Source: Chryseosolibacter sp964551035
Lineage (GTDB): Bacteria > Bacteroidota > Bacteroidia > Cytophagales > Cyclobacteriaceae
Length of the DNA: 64,000 nt
Direction of reading: 5' to 3'
Assembly: GCA_964551035.1 (NCBI GenBank)
Contig: CAZKBK010000001.1
Coordinates: 62,001 to 126,000 of the forward strand
Shown: in pieces, positions 50,377-58,677 of the stretch
Position numbering within the stretch: position 1 is the stretch's first letter
Layout: each line of letters opens with the position of its first letter
Notes under the pieces: generated by a model
Seen by the model: the letters and a program-made list of their open reading frames with translations, nothing else
Told to the model about the DNA's origin: nothing
The model's database searches: none
Made by a program: the position numbers and the translations under genes

Positions 50377-52671
50377 ATGAGAACGGCTTTTTATCTGATA
50401 ATCATTGCGTTATTCCCATTTTTTGCCGCCGCGCAGGGCAGGCAGGCCCTGAGAGAGGCCGAACGATTTTATGGCATCCGCGCGTACGAAGAAGCGTTGC
50501 CCCTTTTTCTTGAGGCCGTCAATGCCGGCGAAAAGGATCCCCTGATCCACTACAAAACCGGGGTGTGCTATCTGAACGCGCGAAATACCAACGAGCAGGT
50601 CAAAGCGATCCCATTCCTCAGGTACGCGCTCGACAACGGCGCCAATGTGCCCGTTACCGCGTGGTACGACCTGGGCGAAATTCAGTCAAAGGACGAGGAC
50701 ATCGACGGTGCGATCGTCAGTTTCACCAGGTACCGGGACCTCACGAAGTCCGACAAAAACGCCCAGGCGAAAGCTGAAAACGCGCTTTTCACCTGCTATA
50801 CGGCGCTGGCCATGATGAACATGCCGCGTGACCTCAAGGTCACCAACATGGGCGCTATTATTAATACGGAATACACAGAGTATAACCCCGTGGTATCGGC
50901 GGATGAGAGTGTCATGGCGTTTACCGCCCTCAGACCCAACACCGGGAAAACGCGTTCCGGCGACAAATTCATCGAAGAGGTGTACATCTCCTACAACACC
51001 GCGGGAAGCTGGACCCAGCCGAAGGTCGTACCGATTGCTTCGGAGTATAACGTTGGTACCGCCGGGATTTCCGCCGATGGTCATCGGATGCTCATTTTCA
51101 TGGGGGCGGGCACCGACCCGGGCGGGCTGTTTCAGATCAACCGCTCTGGCGAAGCGTGGTCCAAACCCGGTGTCGTCGCGCCCACCCTCAATCATCCGAG
51201 GTACATGGAGACTACCGCGAGCATCACGCCCGACGGCAAGACCATCTATTTCGCCAGCGATCGCACGGGGGGCCTTGGCGGACTCGATATCTGGCGTATC
51301 GAGAAAAAAGCAGACGGGAGATGGAGCGGTGCTGTCAATCTGGGCGCGCCCATCAACACGGCGGCCAATGAAGACGCCCCTTTTATCCACCCCGACCAGA
51401 AGACGCTTTTCTTTACTTCCGACGGGCATGAATCCATGGGCGGGCGCGACATCTTCATGGCGAAGCTTGTCGCCGGCGAATGGAGAAGCCCCGAAAACAT
51501 GGGTTATCCCATCAACACCACAGCAAATGACAACTACTTCACCCTGATCGCCGATGGCACACGGGCATACTTCTCCTCGGACAGAAAGGGCGGATCGGGA
51601 GGTCAGGACATTTACTACCTGGATATGCCCGAAGGGGTTGCGAATATTCCCCTCACCATGATCAAGGGCAAGATCGTTGATGCCGAAACGGGTGAGCCCA
51701 TTCCGACGCGTATCTACCTCATCGACAACGAAACCGACAAACGGCTCGACTTCGTGTACGATCCCGATCCGAAAACGGGCAAGTACCTGATCATCCTGCC
51801 GCCGGCGAAGAACTATGACATGGTTATTGAGTCGGGCGATTTCCTGCCGTACACGCTCAACATCAACGTCCCCAACCAGGATTATTTTTACGAGTTATAC
51901 CAGATGATCTATTTGAAGACCATCAAACAATTCGACGTCATCGTGGGGCAGGAGGTACAGGTAAAGAACGCTTTCTACGACACCAATGAAGACCAAAAAG
52001 CCGATCTGCGAAAGACGCATGAGGCGAAACTTGTCCAGGAGGGCGCCGTCGACGTTTACGACATGATGCTCGACCTCATGGCGGCACAGGACGAGGAAGG
52101 CATCGAGTACCTGCTGGGACTCCTCGAACACACGGACCCGATCGAGTCTGTCGAGTTCGACGAAACGAAAAATTCCCGTCTCGAAGTGGCAAAGCGGACT
52201 TACTACTACGATGAAACCGACGAGAGCAAGTTTGAAAAGAAGGATGTGGGTGGCAACATCATCTTATCCCTGCCGACGATGATGGTTACCGAGGAGGCTA
52301 CCCGTCAGAAAGAACAGAAAAAAACTTCCTCCGCCGACCCCGCCCTCCTGGCAAAAGCCGCGCGGATATATTTTGATGCGGGAAAAAGCGAACTCAAAGC
52401 ACAGTATCACGCGGAACTGGACGAAATCCTCGGCATTCTGAAACAACATCCGGAACTGGGCGTGGAGATCTCCGGGTTCGCGTCCGCAGAAGGCTCGGAG
52501 GAAATGAACCGCGAACTCTCCAACAAGCGGGCGATTGCCGTACTGGACTACCTCAACCATCAGGATATTGTCAGAAGACGAATTGTTGCCAAGGGCTACG
52601 GTGCCACGAAGGATGAATCGTCGAACAAGGAGGAAAGCCGGAGGGTCGAGGTGAGGATTGTAGAACTGTAA
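50377..52671 (+). CDS. PorE-like TPR / PD40 propeller / CRD / OmpA-C periplasmic protein
   Basis: A 764-residue exported protein with signal MRTAFYLIIIALFPFFAAAQ. TPR-like helices (about 22-150), a PD40 propeller (about 165-410; PDGKTIYFASDRTGGLGGLD, DQKTLFFTSDGHESMGGRDI, DGTRAYFSSDRKGGSGGQDI), a carboxypeptidase-regulatory-like domain (about 423-520; IKGKIVDAETGEPIPTR) and a peptidoglycan-binding OmpA C-terminal domain (about 664-764; IYFDAGKSELKAQY, NRELSNKRAIAVLDYL) follow in the order known for PorE of the T9SS. PorE links the T9SS to the cell wall, but Bacteroidota carry several paralogs, so the exact role is uncertain. It is divergent from the NTT/TIR/nSTAND cluster that leads to the giant T9SS substrate. 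Confidence 0.85.
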   Translation: MRTAFYLIIIALFPFFAAAQGRQALREAERFYGIRAYEEALPLFLEAVNAGEKDPLIHYKTGVCYLNARNTNEQVKAIPFLRYALDNGANVPVTAWYDLGEIQSKDEDIDGAIVSFTRYRDLTKSDKNAQAKAENALFTCYTALAMMNMPRDLKVTNMGAIINTEYTEYNPVVSADESVMAFTALRPNTGKTRSGDKFIEEVYISYNTAGSWTQPKVVPIASEYNVGTAGISADGHRMLIFMGAGTDPGGLFQINRSGEAWSKPGVVAPTLNHPRYMETTASITPDGKTIYFASDRTGGLGGLDIWRIEKKADGRWSGAVNLGAPINTAANEDAPFIHPDQKTLFFTSDGHESMGGRDIFMAKLVAGEWRSPENMGYPINTTANDNYFTLIADGTRAYFSSDRKGGSGGQDIYYLDMPEGVANIPLTMIKGKIVDAETGEPIPTRIYLIDNETDKRLDFVYDPDPKTGKYLIILPPAKNYDMVIESGDFLPYTLNINVPNQDYFYELYQMIYLKTIKQFDVIVGQEVQVKNAFYDTNEDQKADLRKTHEAKLVQEGAVDVYDMMLDLMAAQDEEGIEYLLGLLEHTDPIESVEFDETKNSRLEVAKRTYYYDETDESKFEKKDVGGNIILSLPTMMVTEEATRQKEQKKTSSADPALLAKAARIYFDAGKSELKAQYHAELDEILGILKQHPELGVEISGFASAEGSEEMNRELSNKRAIAVLDYLNHQDIVRRRIVAKGYGATKDESSNKEESRRVEVRIVEL

Positions 52672-52755
52672 GGAGCGGAGAGCAGAGAGCGGAGAGCGGA
52701 GAGCGGAGAGCAGGGAGCGGAGAGCAGAGAGCAGAGAGCAGAGAGCGGAGAGCAG
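52672..52755 (+). repeat. Twelve tandem copies of a 7-bp repeat (AGAGCRG)
   Basis: Directly after the PorE-like stop codon, twelve heptamers follow without a break: mostly AGAGCGG and AGAGCAG, with GGAGCGG at positions 1 and 7. No gene is present in the rest of the gap to 52848. Confidence 0.9.
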
Positions 52756-52848
52756 GAGGAGCATTTGGAAAGACCGGGCGTGGTGGTTCGGAGACAGCCC
52801 GACACCAACGATCCAAACAACAACGTTTATCCGCTCCGCCACCTCACC

Positions 52849-52883
52849 CTGCTCTTAGCTCCCGGCTCTTAGCCCGCCGCTCT
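52849..52883 (-). repeat. Five copies of the same 7-bp repeat in opposite orientation, overlapping the queA end
   Basis: Read on the minus strand the units are AGAGCGG, CGGGCTA, AGAGCCG, GGAGCTA and AGAGCAG. The queA stop (52869-52871) and its last codons lie inside them. With the array at 52672-52755 they form inverted repeats around about 95 bp between two convergent genes, and may act as a two-way terminator. Confidence 0.75.
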
Positions 52884-54056
52884 CACCAGCAAAGAGCTGT
52901 CGCCATAGCTGAGGAAACGGTAGCCGTTGTTCAGGGCTTCACCGTAAATCTTCCGCCAGTTTTCTCCGACGAAAGCGGCAACGAGCAGGATCAGCGTGGA
53001 TGCGGGCTGGTGGAAGTTGGTGACCAGTCCGTCGCACACGCGAAATTTATAGCCCGGCTTTATGAAGATTGACGTGGTGCCGATGATCGATTCCCGGCCT
53101 GAACGCCGAAGGTGTGACCATACCGCGTTCAGCGCATCTCCCGTGGGAATGTCTGACGGAGCAATGTACGGATCGTCCTGCTTCACCGCGAAGGTCTCTC
53201 CTCCATGGTTGATGAGGTTCACTCCGTACCAGTAGAGGCTTTCAAGGGTCCGCATGCTGGTGGTTCCTACCGGGATGACGACCTTCCCCGGGGTGAGGAG
53301 GTTTTCGATATTTCGTTGCGAAACAACCACCTGTTCTGAATGCATGACATGTTCGTCGGCGTTGGCGTGCTTCACGGGTTGGAAGGTTCCCGCGCTCACA
53401 TGCAGGGTGAGGAAGTCCATAAGGATGTTTCGTGCCCTCAGGCTGTCGAGCACTTCGGGGGTAAAATGGAGCCCGGCGGTGGGGGCCGCCACCGCGCCTT
53501 CGTACTGCGAGTAGACGGTCTGATACCGTTCCTTGTCGTCCTCCCGCGCCGCGCGCTTCAGATAGGGCGGCAACGGCGTTTCACCGGCTGATACGATCAC
53601 CTCCGCAAAAGCCTGGTCGCCGTCCCATTCGAATTCAACGATCCCTTCGCCCCGGTCGCGCAGGATTGCCCGCAGGGTTGTACCGCGAACGGGCTTCTCG
53701 AGCATGGTGCCTGCGGGCCAGCGTTTGAGATTTCCTATGGTGCATTTCCAGGTGCATCGCTCACGCGCCTGCATCGCCACCGCCAGGACCGGTGAAGGTG
53801 CCGTGGGGTTTAACAGAAAGACCTCAATGCCGGCCCCGGTTTCCTTTTGAAACTGCAACCGCGCGGGAATCACTCGGGTGTCATTGAAGAAAAGCGCCGC
53901 GTTGGGAGGCAGGACTTCCGCCAACTCATGAAAACGGCGGTGTGAGATCTGTTGGTCCCTGTACACCAGCAGCCTGGCGTCGTCCCTTTTGGAAAGCGGA
54001 AACTGGGCGATCTTTTCCGGTGGTAGATCGTAGGTGAAGGTGTTGATGTCGAGCAT
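52869..54056 (-). CDS. queA: S-adenosylmethionine:tRNA ribosyltransferase-isomerase
   Basis: A 395-residue enzyme that transfers the ribosyl part of SAM to preQ1 in tRNA, giving epoxyqueuosine. Family blocks are clear: YDLPPEKIAQFPLSKRDDAR, LFFNDTRVIPARL, PLPPYLKRA, GAVAAPTAGLHFT, LHVSAGTFQPV and TNFHQPASTLILLV. The length is somewhat above the usual 340-360, mostly from an internal stretch at about 80-130. The ATG at 54056 follows a perfect TAGCTTTG element. The last residues (VRAAG) are encoded by copies of a 7-bp repeat, suggesting the C-terminus was altered when the repeat invaded. Confidence 0.95.
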   Translation of the reverse strand: MLDINTFTYDLPPEKIAQFPLSKRDDARLLVYRDQQISHRRFHELAEVLPPNAALFFNDTRVIPARLQFQKETGAGIEVFLLNPTAPSPVLAVAMQARERCTWKCTIGNLKRWPAGTMLEKPVRGTTLRAILRDRGEGIVEFEWDGDQAFAEVIVSAGETPLPPYLKRAAREDDKERYQTVYSQYEGAVAAPTAGLHFTPEVLDSLRARNILMDFLTLHVSAGTFQPVKHANADEHVMHSEQVVVSQRNIENLLTPGKVVIPVGTTSMRTLESLYWYGVNLINHGGETFAVKQDDPYIAPSDIPTGDALNAVWSHLRRSGRESIIGTTSIFIKPGYKFRVCDGLVTNFHQPASTLILLVAAFVGENWRKIYGEALNNGYRFLSYGDSSLLVRAAG

Positions 54057-54078
54057 GATCGAAATTCCGTCGCGGCTA

Positions 54079-54086
54079 CAAAGCTA
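54079..54086 (-). promoter_or_regulatory. Candidate queA -7 element (TAGCTTTG)
   Basis: Exact TAnnTTTG match on the minus strand; transcript would begin about 16 bases before ATG 54056. No clear -33 TTG. Confidence 0.4.
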
Positions 54087-54115
54087 ATTAACTTCCACGT
54101 TCCCCGTCTTTCACT

Positions 54116-54123
54116 TATTTTTG
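54116..54123 (+). promoter_or_regulatory. Candidate menC -7 element (TATTTTTG)
   Basis: Exact TAnnTTTG match; transcript would begin about nine bases before ATG 54139. No clear -33 TTG. It is divergent from the queA element. Confidence 0.4.
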
Positions 54124-54138
54124 AATGATTGCGGAAAA

Positions 54139-55218
54139 ATGCCTCTTACAGCGAGCCTTTCAAAAAAAGTCTTTCAGTTCAATTTCCGGGCCCGGACCTC
54201 CCGCGGTCTGATGCGCGACAAGACCTCGTGGTTTATTTCGATCAGGGATGAGGCGAATGGCGTTCACGGACTGGGCGAATGCGGTCCGCTTCCGGGATTG
54301 AGCGTGGATCACAAGCCCGGCTATGAAGACACGCTCGGCGATATCGTCAATCGCTTCAATGAACGCGCCTTCGCGAAAACCGGTGACGTTGACCTCGACG
54401 CCCTGATCCCTTCCGGTTATCCATCCATCATGCTTGGATTCGAAACCGCGCTCGCCGACGTCGGTCACGGCGGCAAACGGATCATCTTTCCCAATGGATT
54501 TATCGAAGGCGAAACGGTACCCATTAACGGGTTGATCTGGATGGGCGACATGGACTTCATGATGGGACAGATCAACATCAAAGTAGGCGACGGATTCCGT
54601 TGCATCAAGATCAAGGTCGGAGGTCTGGACTTCGAGCGCGAATGCGATATCCTTCATTACATCCGAAACCGTTATTTCCGCGACGACATCACGTTAAGGC
54701 TGGACGCAAACGGGGCATTCAAACTCGATGATGCCTTGTTCAAGCTGGAACAGCTCGCCCGGTACAACATCCACTCGATCGAACAACCGATCAAGGCGGG
54801 ACAGCCGGAGATGGAAGAACTGTGCCGCAAATCTCCGATCCCGGTGGCCCTCGACGAAGAACTCATTGGCAAAGACAGCCACGCAGAAAAGGAAGCCCTT
54901 CTCAAACGGCTGAGGCCGCAATTCATCGTATTGAAGCCCATGCTTCACGGCGGGTTCCGGGGCTGCCGGGAATGGATCGCTATCGCGGAAAAACTGGGCA
55001 TCGGATGGTGGATCACTTCGGCTTTGGAATCGAGCATCGGGTTGAATGCGATCTGTCAGTTTACGGCGGGTTATGCCGTGTCCCTTCCCCAGGGCCTGGG
55101 TACGGGAAAGATCTACGAAGATAATTTTCAATCTCCCCTGGAGGTGCGCCAGGGGAATATCTTTTATGATCCCAGGGGTACCTGGGACGAGGATCTCATC
55201 GAACGGCTGCAGGGTTGA
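54139..55218 (+). CDS. menC: o-Succinylbenzoate synthase (enolase superfamily)
   Basis: A 359-residue muconate-lactonizing-type enolase-superfamily protein. Catalytic lysines are K157 and K159 (CIKIKVGG) and K266 (IVLKPML); metal ligands are D189 (LRLDANGAF), E215 (SIEQPI) and D239 (ALDEEL). The N-terminal cap has TSRGLMRDKTSWFISI and GLGECGPLPGLSVD, as in Cytophagales menaquinone OSBS proteins, which dehydrate SHCHC to succinylbenzoate. A dipeptide epimerase is the main alternative; the family is not separable by motifs alone. ATG 54139 is preferred over a TTG six codons upstream. No other men gene is adjacent. Confidence 0.8.
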   Translation: MPLTASLSKKVFQFNFRARTSRGLMRDKTSWFISIRDEANGVHGLGECGPLPGLSVDHKPGYEDTLGDIVNRFNERAFAKTGDVDLDALIPSGYPSIMLGFETALADVGHGGKRIIFPNGFIEGETVPINGLIWMGDMDFMMGQINIKVGDGFRCIKIKVGGLDFERECDILHYIRNRYFRDDITLRLDANGAFKLDDALFKLEQLARYNIHSIEQPIKAGQPEMEELCRKSPIPVALDEELIGKDSHAEKEALLKRLRPQFIVLKPMLHGGFRGCREWIAIAEKLGIGWWITSALESSIGLNAICQFTAGYAVSLPQGLGTGKIYEDNFQSPLEVRQGNIFYDPRGTWDEDLIERLQG

Positions 55219-55471
55219 TTTCCGAACGAGATGGCGGCCTTCCGGGTTATGGAGCTGCGGTTCTGTGAGGGAAAATCGATCAGCGACCGCGCGTGGTGAA
55301 CCATGGCCCGCAGACGTTTTAGTGAATTTTCCGACTCCCATGCGTTTCAAATGCCGGCCACGCGATCGCCTGGGATTGTTTTTTCTCAAGATCCGGTTTA
55401 CCTTCAAAGCGTTTCCTGCGGGGATAAAGCCCGTTCAGCACAGGAAGACCAACGCCTAATTGACGACCACC

Positions 55472-55867
55472 ATGACGAAGGCAGCATCCCTTGTACAGTG
55501 GGCCGCGCGAATTGTTGCTGCGGTGATTCTGCTACAGACGCTCTATTTCAAGTTTAGCGCGAGTGAGGAGTCGGTTGAGATCTTTACGGCCGTAGGGATG
55601 GAACCGTGGGGAAGGATCGGCATAGGGGTGCTGGAACTCGTCGCTGCCGTGTTGATGCTCATCAGCAGGACCGCGTGGATGGGCGCCGTTCTGGCGGTTG
55701 GGCTGATGGCCGGCGCGGTGTTCTTCCACATGACCGTTCTCGGCGTGGTCGTGCGTGACGACGGGGGCTATCTCTTTGGTCTCGCCCTGGCTGTGCTGGC
55801 ATGCGGTCTCCTGGTGGCGTGGCAACATCGGCATCGCATGTTGGTCCTGATCAGAAAGCGCGGGTAA
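55472..55867 (+). CDS. Small four-helix membrane protein (DoxX-like)
   Basis: A 131-residue membrane protein with four helices: one near the start (WAARIVAAVILLQTLYFKFS), then IGVLELVAAVLMLI, AVLAVGLMAGAVFFHM and YLFGLALAVLACGLLV. Layout and the short YFKFSASEES loop after helix one resemble the DoxX/DoxD superfamily. ATG 55472 is used; a TTG four codons earlier is less likely. About 250 bp separate it from menC; I saw no gene or strong signal there. Substrate or partner unknown. Confidence 0.7.
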   Translation: MTKAASLVQWAARIVAAVILLQTLYFKFSASEESVEIFTAVGMEPWGRIGIGVLELVAAVLMLISRTAWMGAVLAVGLMAGAVFFHMTVLGVVVRDDGGYLFGLALAVLACGLLVAWQHRHRMLVLIRKRG

Positions 55868-55884
55868 GTGGCCCGTCGCATGGT

Positions 55885-55953
55885 TCACGCGCATTGATAC
55901 ATCAGTATCAACAGGAGAAACAGGAGAATGTGGATGATGGTGAAGTTTTTCAT
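55885..55953 (-). CDS. Tiny hydrophobic peptide, 22 residues (tentative)
   Basis: An ATG at 55953 opens MKNFTIIHILLFLLL, continuing to ILMYQCA and a TGA at 55885. It is essentially one membrane helix with a positively charged start and a C-terminal Cys, a plausible small membrane peptide. It lies 35 bp downstream of the ribbon-helix-helix gene on the same strand and could be the last gene of the SPFH operon. No ribosome binding site is seen, but few genes here have one. Chance cannot be ruled out. Confidence 0.4.
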   Translation of the reverse strand: MKNFTIIHILLFLLLILMYQCA

Positions 55954-55988
55954 TTTTGGTTTGTGATTTAGCAACCACAGGTTGAATA

Positions 55989-56156
55989 CTACTCGGGTTT
56001 ACCCTTCGACTTCAGGCGCCCGGCCTCCTTCAGGGTCTTGCTGATGATCCATTCCATCTGACCATTTGTGCTCCTGAACTCGTCTGCTGCCCACTTTTCC
56101 ACCGCTTTCAGGATTTCAGGATCCAACCGCAGTACGAAAGGTCTCTTTTGCGCCAT
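55989..56156 (-). CDS. Ribbon-helix-helix (Arc-type) DNA-binding protein
   Basis: A 55-residue protein: MAQKRPFVLRLDPEILKAVE gives the DNA-binding strand (RPFVLRLD) and first helix, and STNGQMEWIISKTLKEAG the second helix. This is the Arc/CopG/MetJ fold, dimeric, inserting a beta-ribbon in the DNA major groove. One base separates it from the PH-domain gene stop (TGACATG), so it is third in the SPFH operon. An inverted/direct repeat of TGATAT covers the operon promoter and is a natural candidate for its operator (autoregulation; inference). Too short for most ORF lists. Confidence 0.8.
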   Translation of the reverse strand: MAQKRPFVLRLDPEILKAVEKWAADEFRSTNGQMEWIISKTLKEAGRLKSKGKPE

Positions 56157-56157
56157 G

Positions 56158-56688
56158 TCAGCCTATAACAAGATGTCCGTTCATTTTTTTCATCGCCCGT
56201 TTCATGGCGTCAGCCTGGGCGGTTCCGAACAGGTAGGTTTCTCCGTTCGAGCGCCGCACCTGCATAAAGGTTTTGCCGGTGATGATCATCGACCGCCGCC
56301 GCTTCAGCAAGTTGTTGTGATACCCGTGCGAGGGGGATTTCAGGAACGTCTTTGGGACGAACGCCACGTTTTCGATTTCTTCCGGCGGAATGTGTTGCCA
56401 ACTGTTTTTGTTGGGAACAAAACGCCAGTGGATTCCGGATGTATCGATCCTGATCTCATATTTTATTGCGAGGAGGAGGAACACCGGCACGCAGATCGAC
56501 AGCAACACCGCAACAAACAGAATGATTATTTCGGTGTCATTCATGGGTTCATTCCCCCATGGCTCGCCGAGGACAAGTTGACCGTACAGACCGGCGGCAG
56601 TGGGGACCAACGCCGCCGTGCTGATGACGATGATCATGATCCAAACCCAGGCGTAGTCGCGAAAGCGTTGTACTTCGGAAAAATACAT
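56158..56688 (-). CDS. Membrane protein with bacterial PH-like domain
   Basis: A 176-residue protein with two membrane helices (about 13-38 and 52-76) followed by a soluble beta-rich domain (about 77-176; YEIRIDTSGIHWRFVPNKNS, RRSMIITGKTFMQVRRSNGE) ending in an amphipathic helix, like a bacterial PH domain in a membrane-anchored sensor or scaffold. It lies three bases after the SPFH gene and one base before the RHH gene, a tight operon. This SPFH-membrane-RHH set recurs in unrelated bacteria as far as I remember, but its function is not established to my knowledge. Confidence 0.75.
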   Translation of the reverse strand: MYFSEVQRFRDYAWVWIMIIVISTAALVPTAAGLYGQLVLGEPWGNEPMNDTEIIILFVAVLLSICVPVFLLLAIKYEIRIDTSGIHWRFVPNKNSWQHIPPEEIENVAFVPKTFLKSPSHGYHNNLLKRRRSMIITGKTFMQVRRSNGETYLFGTAQADAMKRAMKKMNGHLVIG

Positions 56689-56691
56689 AAC

Positions 56692-57543
56692 TCAATGATT
56701 TAACGTCCCGGTATTGACGACCGGATTCACATCTTTATCAGAACACAGCACAACCATCAGGTTACTCACCATCGCTGCTTTGCGCTCGTCGTCGAACTCA
56801 ATGATGTTTTGGTTGGAAAGGTGGTCAAGGGCCATCTGTACCATGCTCACGGCACCTTCGACGATCTTGTAGCGGGCAGAGACGACCGCAGCTGCCTGCT
56901 GCCGGCGCAACATGGCCCCCGCGATTTCAGGAGCATAGGCCAGGTGCCCGATCCTCGCCTCGATGACATGGATGCCGGCGATCTCAAGACGATGGCGAAG
57001 GTTCTCCTCAAGGGCCTGGTTCACTTCTTCATGCGCTGAGCGCAGCGTTACTTCGGACTCGTTTTCCAGGTTGTCGTATGGATACTGACCTGCAAGGATG
57101 CGTACCGCGGAGTCGGTCTGAAGGCGGACAAACGTTTCATAATTATCCACGTCGAACGCGGCTTTGAACGTGTTCCGCACCTGCCAAACCACGATGACAC
57201 CCACCTCAATAGGGTTTCCGATCTGGTCGTTCACCTTGATCTTTTCACTGTCGAAGTTGCGCGCGCGCAACGAGATCGGCTTCTTGGCAAAGAAGGGATT
57301 GACCCAGAAGAAACCATTCTTCTTGACGGTGCCTTTGTACTCGCCAAACAGGATCAGCACAATCGAGTTGTTCGGATTCACATAGAAAAACCCCGGCATC
57401 ATGGCAATCGAGATCAATAAGGGCCAGATGAATACAAGGTTGCGAAGCACGACCAGCCCCCAGATGCTGCCTCCAAAAAGGATAAGCACAACGGCGAGCA
57501 TTACGTATCCCGACACGGGAGCATTGGTTTTTTCAGGGTTCAT
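56692..57543 (-). CDS. SPFH/Band 7 domain protein
   Basis: A 283-residue membrane-anchored SPFH protein. Two N-terminal hydrophobic segments (about 11-29 and 35-52) anchor it; the SPFH domain (about 55-200) has NNSIVLILFGEYKGTVKKNG, RNFDSEKIKVNDQIGNPIEV and VVWQVRNTFKAAFDVDN. The rest is a helical, Ala/Glu-rich part (GAMLRRQQAAAVVSARYKIV) that usually drives oligomer rings. The start is placed at ATG 57543 because a TTTG-20-TATATTTA promoter overlaps the earlier in-frame ATG at 57567. It heads an operon with a PH-like membrane protein and an RHH regulator. It probably organises a membrane microdomain. Confidence 0.88.
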   Translation of the reverse strand: MNPEKTNAPVSGYVMLAVVLILFGGSIWGLVVLRNLVFIWPLLISIAMMPGFFYVNPNNSIVLILFGEYKGTVKKNGFFWVNPFFAKKPISLRARNFDSEKIKVNDQIGNPIEVGVIVVWQVRNTFKAAFDVDNYETFVRLQTDSAVRILAGQYPYDNLENESEVTLRSAHEEVNQALEENLRHRLEIAGIHVIEARIGHLAYAPEIAGAMLRRQQAAAVVSARYKIVEGAVSMVQMALDHLSNQNIIEFDDERKAAMVSNLMVVLCSDKDVNPVVNTGTLNH

Positions 57544-57547
57544 AGGA

Positions 57548-57577
57548 TGATATTGTTTTGATATCATAAATATATCA
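57548..57577 (-). promoter_or_regulatory. Possible operator: TGATAT repeats over the SPFH promoter
   Basis: TGATAT occurs at 57548-57553 and 57559-57564 (11 bp apart, about one turn) and inverted as ATATCA at 57572-57577. The set spans the -7 box and likely transcription start of an operon whose third gene encodes an RHH DNA-binding protein. Confidence 0.4.
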
Positions 57578-57598
57578 TTTTAATTATTTATACGCAAA
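57567..57598 (-). promoter_or_regulatory. Promoter of the SPFH operon (TTTG-N20-TATATTTA)
   Basis: On the minus strand TTTG (57595-57598) and TATATTTA (57567-57574) are exactly 20 bases apart. Transcription from about 57560 would exclude ATG 57567 and leave about 17 bases to ATG 57543. Confidence 0.55.
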
Positions 57599-57664
57599 CG
57601 GCCGAATTAGGTTTTACTTGAAAAAATATCTTTCTTGAATTTTTATTTAGTTTTGTTTGAGCAC

Positions 57665-58558
57665 ATGGTTAAATACAATCCCAAGACCTGGCTCGGTCTG
57701 ATCTTCCATACCTACAGCAGGCAAGTGATGAAGACCCTCACGCCTGCCCTGTTGTTTATGGTGGCGTATACAGCGGTGTGCTGTTATCTGGTGATCGACG
57801 TGTTCGAAATCACCAATACCGACTTTCATCCCACAGTAGCCATGCACTCCCTATTGGGAATCGTGCTCGGTCTGTTTCTCGTCTTCAGGACAAACACCGC
57901 CTATGATCGCTGGTGGGAAGGACGTAAACTCTGGGGAGCGCTGGTAAACAGTACCCGGAATTTTGCCATCAAGCTGGATGCTTTTATCGCGCTGGACAAT
58001 GCGGTGGAACGCGAATTCTTCGCCCGGATGATTCCTAATTTTGTGTTTGCCACCAAGGAAGGGTTGCGGCATGGCGTCGAGCTCGTGGAGTTGGAGGGGC
58101 ATGGCGACGATTTTGAAAAGGAGTTCGACCGGTACAAGCACAAGCCCAACTGGATCTCTACGAAAATGTATCGCCGGGTCAACGACCTCTACAAGAACGG
58201 CACGATCACCGGCGACCAGCTCATCAACCTCGACAAGGAGCTCAAGGACTTCATCGATATCATGGGCGCGTGCGAACGGATCCGGAATACGCCCATTCCG
58301 TACTCTTATATGATGTACGTGAAGAAATTTATCTTCATTTATATCATCACCCTTCCGTTCGGCTTTATCACGGACTCGGGCTATTGGACCATCGTCATCG
58401 TGCCGCTGATCACCTTCGTGCTGATGAGTGTTGAATTGATCGCCGAGGAAATCGAGGATCCGTTCGGCCGGGATGTTAACGACCTGCCCACAGATGAATT
58501 GGCGGTAAAAATTCGCGACAACGTCCGTGAGGTCCTTATTCTGGACAACCCCGCTTAG
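57665..58558 (+). CDS. Bestrophin-family anion channel
   Basis: A 297-residue membrane protein of the bacterial bestrophin (UPF0187/YneE) family. It begins with YNPKTWLGLIFHTYSRQVMK and has the hallmark LGLFLVFRTNTAYDRWWEGR, then TRNFA, the IPYSYMMYVKKFIFIYIITL pore region and the C-terminal AEEIEDPFGRDVNDLPTDEL acid cluster. Members form pentameric chloride or cation channels. ATG 57665 is chosen; TAGTTTTG at 57648-57655 matches a -7 box but leaves almost no leader. It is divergent from the SPFH operon, and the stop overlaps a tiny convergent gene by four bases. Confidence 0.92.
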   Translation: MVKYNPKTWLGLIFHTYSRQVMKTLTPALLFMVAYTAVCCYLVIDVFEITNTDFHPTVAMHSLLGIVLGLFLVFRTNTAYDRWWEGRKLWGALVNSTRNFAIKLDAFIALDNAVEREFFARMIPNFVFATKEGLRHGVELVELEGHGDDFEKEFDRYKHKPNWISTKMYRRVNDLYKNGTITGDQLINLDKELKDFIDIMGACERIRNTPIPYSYMMYVKKFIFIYIITLPFGFITDSGYWTIVIVPLITFVLMSVELIAEEIEDPFGRDVNDLPTDELAVKIRDNVREVLILDNPA

Positions 58559-58677
58559 AAGGCCATGCTGAAGATGAAATAGAGGATGATCAGCAGGATC
58601 AATACCCCGTACATCACCAGGTCCACCCGCACGTAGGGCTTGTATTGCTGATATAATTCCTTCAAACGCCTGAACAT
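58555..58677 (-). CDS. Small (40-residue) single-helix membrane protein
   Basis: MFRRLKELYQQYKPYVRVDL is a basic, amphipathic N-terminus; the rest is one membrane helix (about 21-38, VMYGVLILLIILYFIFS). It looks like a genuine small membrane protein: positive-inside start, clean helix, and a perfect TATCTTTG -7 element at 58684-58691 only six bases upstream. The transcript would therefore be leaderless or nearly so. The longer open frame upstream is not protein-like. Function unknown. Confidence 0.6.
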   Translation of the reverse strand: MFRRLKELYQQYKPYVRVDLVMYGVLILLIILYFIFSMAF

